Shown here: positions 60,860 to 64,000 of the stretch, piece by piece | How positions within the stretch are numbered: the first letter of the stretch is position 1 | Layout: every line of letters starts with the position of its first letter | NCBI RefSeq assembly: GCF_008369915.1 | Contig: NZ_VSRN01000001.1 | Coordinates: forward strand, 2,724,501-2,788,500 | Source of the DNA: Dyadobacter sp. UC 10 | GTDB lineage: Bacteria > Bacteroidota > Bacteroidia > Cytophagales > Spirosomataceae | Direction: 5' to 3' | Length of the DNA: 64,000 bases | Translations under genes and position numbers: made by a program | Notes under the pieces: generated by a model | Databases searched by the model: none | What the model saw: only the letters and a program-made list of their open reading frames with translations | Told to the model about the DNA's origin: nothing

Positions 60860-63409
60860 TCATCCACACTTCGAAGAACCGCAATCTTTGCAGGTCAGAC
60901 AACCTTCCTGGTACATCAGATTGGTCGAATTACAATTCTGGCATTTCTGTTTGGCCGCGTCGGTACCATCGGGAATATAGCGTTTCAATGCCCGAGCCAC
61001 TCCGTTTTTCCAGGTATTGATCGCTTCGTCCAGCTGCAGGCTTCCGATCAGATCAACAACTTTCTCAATCTGCATTCCGTGACGCAATGTGCTGGAAATC
61101 AGCTTGGCGTAGTTCCAGTATTCGGGGTTAAACTTGTGAGACAGACCCTCTATTGTAGTCTTATAGCCCCGGGTATTTTTATATTGAAAATCGTATCTTG
61201 AGGTACCATCGCTTTCGCGGTTTTTAATAATCAAACCTTCATTTACCCAGCGCGGGATAAGGATTCCGTCTTCATCATCGGCAAAACCCGTGAAAATCTC
61301 ATAAGGTCTGCCATCGATCGTGCCGATGAATGCGATCCATTTGTCTTTTTTATTCTGAAAACGGACTACATCAGCTTCCAGCGTCTGCGGCCTTTCAGTC
61401 GGGAAAGGGGTTGGCGCGTCGGTTTTAGTTTCCTTTTTTTCTTCGTTTGAAATAAGGACACCCGATCTGGAACCGTCACGGTAAACCGTAACTCCTTTAC
61501 AGCCAGCCTTCCAGGCTTCCATGTAGCATTCACCTACCAGCTCTTCGGTTACATCATTCGGCATATTGATCGTCACACTGATTGAATGGTCCACCCATTG
61601 CTGGATCGCTCCCTGCATTTTTACCTTTTTCAGATAATCTACATCATTGCTGGTCGCTTTGTAGTAAGGTGATTTTTTGACCAGGTCGTCAAGCTCTTTT
61701 TGGGAATAGTTTTTCGTCAGATCGTGTCCGTTTACTTCCATCCATTGTTTGAAACGATGGTGAAAAACGACATATTCTTCCCACGAGTCGCCAACTTCAT
61801 CCACAAAATCCACACGCACATCCTTGTCATTCGGATTTACCTTTCTCCTTCTTTTATAAACCGGCAGAAAAACGGGCTCGATACCCGAAGTGGTTTGCGA
61901 CATCAGGCTCGTGGTGCCGGTAGGCGCGATGGTTAACAGGGCGATATTCCGGCGGCCGTATTCCAGCATTTCATAGTAAAGCTGCGCGTCGGCGGCTTTC
62001 AGGCGCAGGATAAACGGATTGTTTTTCTCTCTTTCCGAATCAAAAATGGCAAATGCGCCACGCTCTTTGGCAGTGTGCACAGAGCCGCGGTAAGCTTCCA
62101 ATGCAACGGTTTTGTGGATTTCAACTGCAAAATCATTTCCGGCGTCGCTTCCGTAGCGCAGCCCCAATGCAGCCAGCATATCACCTTCCGCAGTAATGCC
62201 AATACCGGTCCTCCGCCCTTCCTGCGCCTTTTTCTGAATGTTCAGCCAGAGATTTTTTTCTACCAGCTTCACTTCATCACTTTCCGGATCGGCGTCGATT
62301 TTTTGAATGATCGCATCGATTTTTTCCAGTTCGAGGTCGATGATATCGTCCATCATGCGCTGGGCGGCGGCGATATGTTTTTTAAATAAAGTCCAGTTGA
62401 AACTCGCTTTGTCAGTAAAAGCATCATCCACATAGGAAAACAAATTGATCGCCAGCAAGCGGCAGGAATCGTAGGGGCATAACGGAATTTCGCCGCAAGG
62501 GTTTGTAGAAACGGTTTCGTAGCCCAGATCGGCGTAGCAGTCGGGCACAGATTCGCGCGTGATCGTATCCCAGAACAATATCCCCGGCTCCGCCGATTGC
62601 CACGCATTGTAAACGATTTTTTTCCAGAGTACCGTCGCATCAATGTCCTTTACATGCGTCGGATTGGCGCTTTTGATCGGATATTGCTGTTTGTAAGTTC
62701 CCTGCGATTCAACCGCTTTCATGAAGTCGTCATCGATCCGCACCGAAACATTCGCGCCGGTAACTTTCCCCTGCTGCATTTTGGCATCGATAAAATCCTC
62801 AGAATCAGGATGCCGGATCGCTACCGAAAGCATTAATGCGCCTCGCCGACCGTCTTGCGCAACTTCCCGGGTCGAATTTGAGAAACGCTCCATAAACGGC
62901 ACAATGCCCGTGGAAGTAAGCGCTGAATTTTTAACCGGAGAACCTTTTGGACGAATATGCGAAAGGTCGTGGCCCACACCGCCCCTTCTTTTCATCAGCT
63001 GCACCTGCTCCTGGTCGATCTTCATGATGCCGCCATACGAATCGGCAGCGCCATTATTTCCAATCACAAAGCAGTTGGAAAGCGACGCGATCTGGTAAGG
63101 ATTACCAATGCCGGTCATCGGGCTGCCTTGCGGGATGATGTATTTGAAATCTTTAATAAGGTCAAAAATCTCAGTCTCACTCAGTGGGTTCGCATATTTC
63201 TGCTCCACTCTGGCAATCTCCTTCGCGATACGTCTGTGCATATCATCCGGGGTAGCTTCATAAATCGCCCCAAAAGAATCTTTCAGCGCATACTTATTTA
63301 CCCAAACCCTGGCGGCCAGATCGTCACCTTTAAAGTATTGAAGGGAAGCCTGATATGCTTCGTCGGACGTGTAAGTCCGCTCGGATTGGGAAGACTGAAC
63401 TGTTTCCAT
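60860..63409 (-). CDS. nrdJ: Adenosylcobalamin-dependent (class II) ribonucleoside-diphosphate reductase
   Basis: The 849-residue protein has the reducible Cys113 (SNCF), the active site NPCGEIPL with Cys305 and Glu307, and APTGTTSLM. A C-terminal zinc ribbon (CQNCNSTN .. CLTCKDCGSSKCG) shuttles thiols. The TSCPD-like domain (about 690-800) fits the vitamin B12-dependent form. It supplies deoxynucleotides without oxygen-dependent radical generation and makes the cell depend on cobalamin. The upstream 270 bp are AT-rich and show neither a B12-box nor recognisable NrdR boxes. Confidence 0.95.
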   Translation of the reverse strand: METVQSSQSERTYTSDEAYQASLQYFKGDDLAARVWVNKYALKDSFGAIYEATPDDMHRRIAKEIARVEQKYANPLSETEIFDLIKDFKYIIPQGSPMTGIGNPYQIASLSNCFVIGNNGAADSYGGIMKIDQEQVQLMKRRGGVGHDLSHIRPKGSPVKNSALTSTGIVPFMERFSNSTREVAQDGRRGALMLSVAIRHPDSEDFIDAKMQQGKVTGANVSVRIDDDFMKAVESQGTYKQQYPIKSANPTHVKDIDATVLWKKIVYNAWQSAEPGILFWDTITRESVPDCYADLGYETVSTNPCGEIPLCPYDSCRLLAINLFSYVDDAFTDKASFNWTLFKKHIAAAQRMMDDIIDLELEKIDAIIQKIDADPESDEVKLVEKNLWLNIQKKAQEGRRTGIGITAEGDMLAALGLRYGSDAGNDFAVEIHKTVALEAYRGSVHTAKERGAFAIFDSEREKNNPFILRLKAADAQLYYEMLEYGRRNIALLTIAPTGTTSLMSQTTSGIEPVFLPVYKRRRKVNPNDKDVRVDFVDEVGDSWEEYVVFHHRFKQWMEVNGHDLTKNYSQKELDDLVKKSPYYKATSNDVDYLKKVKMQGAIQQWVDHSISVTINMPNDVTEELVGECYMEAWKAGCKGVTVYRDGSRSGVLISNEEKKETKTDAPTPFPTERPQTLEADVVRFQNKKDKWIAFIGTIDGRPYEIFTGFADDEDGILIPRWVNEGLIIKNRESDGTSRYDFQYKNTRGYKTTIEGLSHKFNPEYWNYAKLISSTLRHGMQIEKVVDLIGSLQLDEAINTWKNGVARALKRYIPDGTDAAKQKCQNCNSTNLMYQEGCLTCKDCGSSKCG

Positions 63410-63604
63410 GTGAGTATATTTTTAATAGGATTGAGAGGCTAAATGTACAAAAATCAAAACACCTATATCAGGAAAATTTAACAAAATGTTAACAAAAGTA
63501 CAATTATAAAATACTAATAGACAGAAAATTAGCGATTTGCGTTTTTAAAAAAGTTTACAAAAAAAATTATTGGCGGGTAAATAATTTTAATTTATATAAA
63601 CAAA

Positions 63605-63632
63605 AAAACCGGCTCGAAAAGAAACCGGTTTT
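63605..63632 (-). terminator. Terminator of the hemin-degrading factor gene
   Basis: The stem AAAACCGG (63605-63612) pairs with CCGGTTTT (63625-63632) around a 12-base loop; the minus strand continues with further T. It lies about 50 bases past the stop of the partial gene. Confidence 0.8.
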
Positions 63633-63681
63633 CCAGAATACTATGGCGAAATTTTAACTTGGAAGTTCTTGAATTTGAATG

Positions 63682-64000
63682 TTAAACAACCCTGGTAACC
63701 GTGCTTCCCAGCAATGCCGGCCACTCTTTCAGCTCGGGAATACCCGGTTTTCTTTTTCCAAAAAACTGGTTGAACATAACTCCCTCTTTGTCGATCAGTT
63801 CAATGCCGGTTACGATTCCGTCTTCCGTTGGCTTGCGGACGATCCAGGCTTCGTCGATCGCGTCTTCGCGCAAATGCAGGTTGAACTCGGGATCCATGAT
63901 ATTCAGCCAGGGCCCCATGACGAAAATCTTGCTGATCGGGCCGGTGTGGATCTGGATGCAATTGGGGTTGGAAACAAAAACCATAATCGGAAGTCCGGAG
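63682..64000 (-). CDS. Hemin-degrading factor (HmuS/HemS type), N-terminus cut by window edge
   Basis: About 106 C-terminal residues are seen; the frame is open to the window edge, and the Met at 63984 is internal. The sequence NPNCIQIHTGPISKIFVMGPWLNIMDPEFNLHL and the ending FGKRKPGIPELKEWPALL are characteristic of the second repeat of HemS/HmuS. The His in QIHTGP is at the usual heme-ligand place of the repeat. It probably releases iron from imported heme; partner genes would lie beyond the window. Confidence 0.85.
   Translation of the reverse strand, partial: SGLPIMVFVSNPNCIQIHTGPISKIFVMGPWLNIMDPEFNLHLREDAIDEAWIVRKPTEDGIVTGIELIDKEGVMFNQFFGKRKPGIPELKEWPALLGSTVTRVV

Noticed and set aside
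63410..63681. Cobalamin riboswitch upstream of nrdJ
   Set aside because: No B12-box-like motif on the minus strand; the region is simple AT-rich DNA with a terminator at one end.

Overview
The window looks like a chromosome segment of a Bacteroidota bacterium of the Cytophagales type, probably Dyadobacter or a close relative. Supporting genes are gldG, a TonB-dependent receptor paired with a DUF4249 lipoprotein, a type IX secretion (T9SS) sorting domain, a FecR/ECF sigma module, bshC (bacillithiol), a class II B12-dependent ribonucleotide reductase and a long SecA. Several genes have the Bacteroidota -7 promoter motif TAnnTTTG upstream. Genus assignment is inference; no rRNA or tRNA gene was seen.

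Layout. 1-1180: BlaR1/BlaI-type pair (BlaR1 cut by the window edge) with three copies of a candidate operator. 1227-8881: dnaN, gldG, a 3-keto-disaccharide hydrolase-like secreted protein, a GxxExxY gene broken by an in-frame amber codon next to a perfect 66-bp palindrome, rnr and a PolB-like 3'-5' exonuclease. 8901-9200: an inverted array of 10-bp repeats. 9195-14690: unknown gene + lipB, yraN, and a pair encoding a Tat-exported sugar isomerase-like protein and a c-type-heme dehydrogenase. 14708-19212: P1 peptidase, then DUF4249 + TonB receptor. 19441-33033: housekeeping and signalling genes (folK, rpmB, a two-component pair, an N-acetylglucosamine kinase-like protein, a cytochrome b5-like protein, thiL, a class IV aminotransferase, a polyprenyl synthase, rhomboid, psd, secA).

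33376-38650 is the accessory part: an 858-bp IS5-family element with a TAA target duplication, then a compact, AT-richer five-gene minus-strand group (ECF sigma, shortened FecR-like anti-sigma, an STN-domain outer-membrane protein in place of a TonB receptor, a frameshifted methyltransferase, and a GtrA-like membrane protein). This is the best candidate in the window for an undescribed system.

38649-47294: pspC, a thiolase, two glycosyltransferases with a T9SS-exported glycosidase-like protein, and an acyl-CoA dehydrogenase. The thiolase and the dehydrogenase share an upstream dyad, GTATGC-NN-GCATAC, and are probably co-regulated although about 5 kb apart. 47494-64000: bshC, a second ECF sigma/anti-sigma operon whose sigma and anti-sigma genes are separated by another 10-bp inverted repeat array, ispH, an alpha-2-macroglobulin, an aquaporin-type channel, purB, a 7-bp inverted repeat array, nrdJ and the C-terminal part of a hemin-degrading protein.

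A recurring theme is intergenic DNA made of short tandem units on one side and the complementary units on the other (two 10-bp arrays and one 7-bp array), plus a separate long perfect palindrome. No CRISPR array, prophage or riboswitch was recognised.
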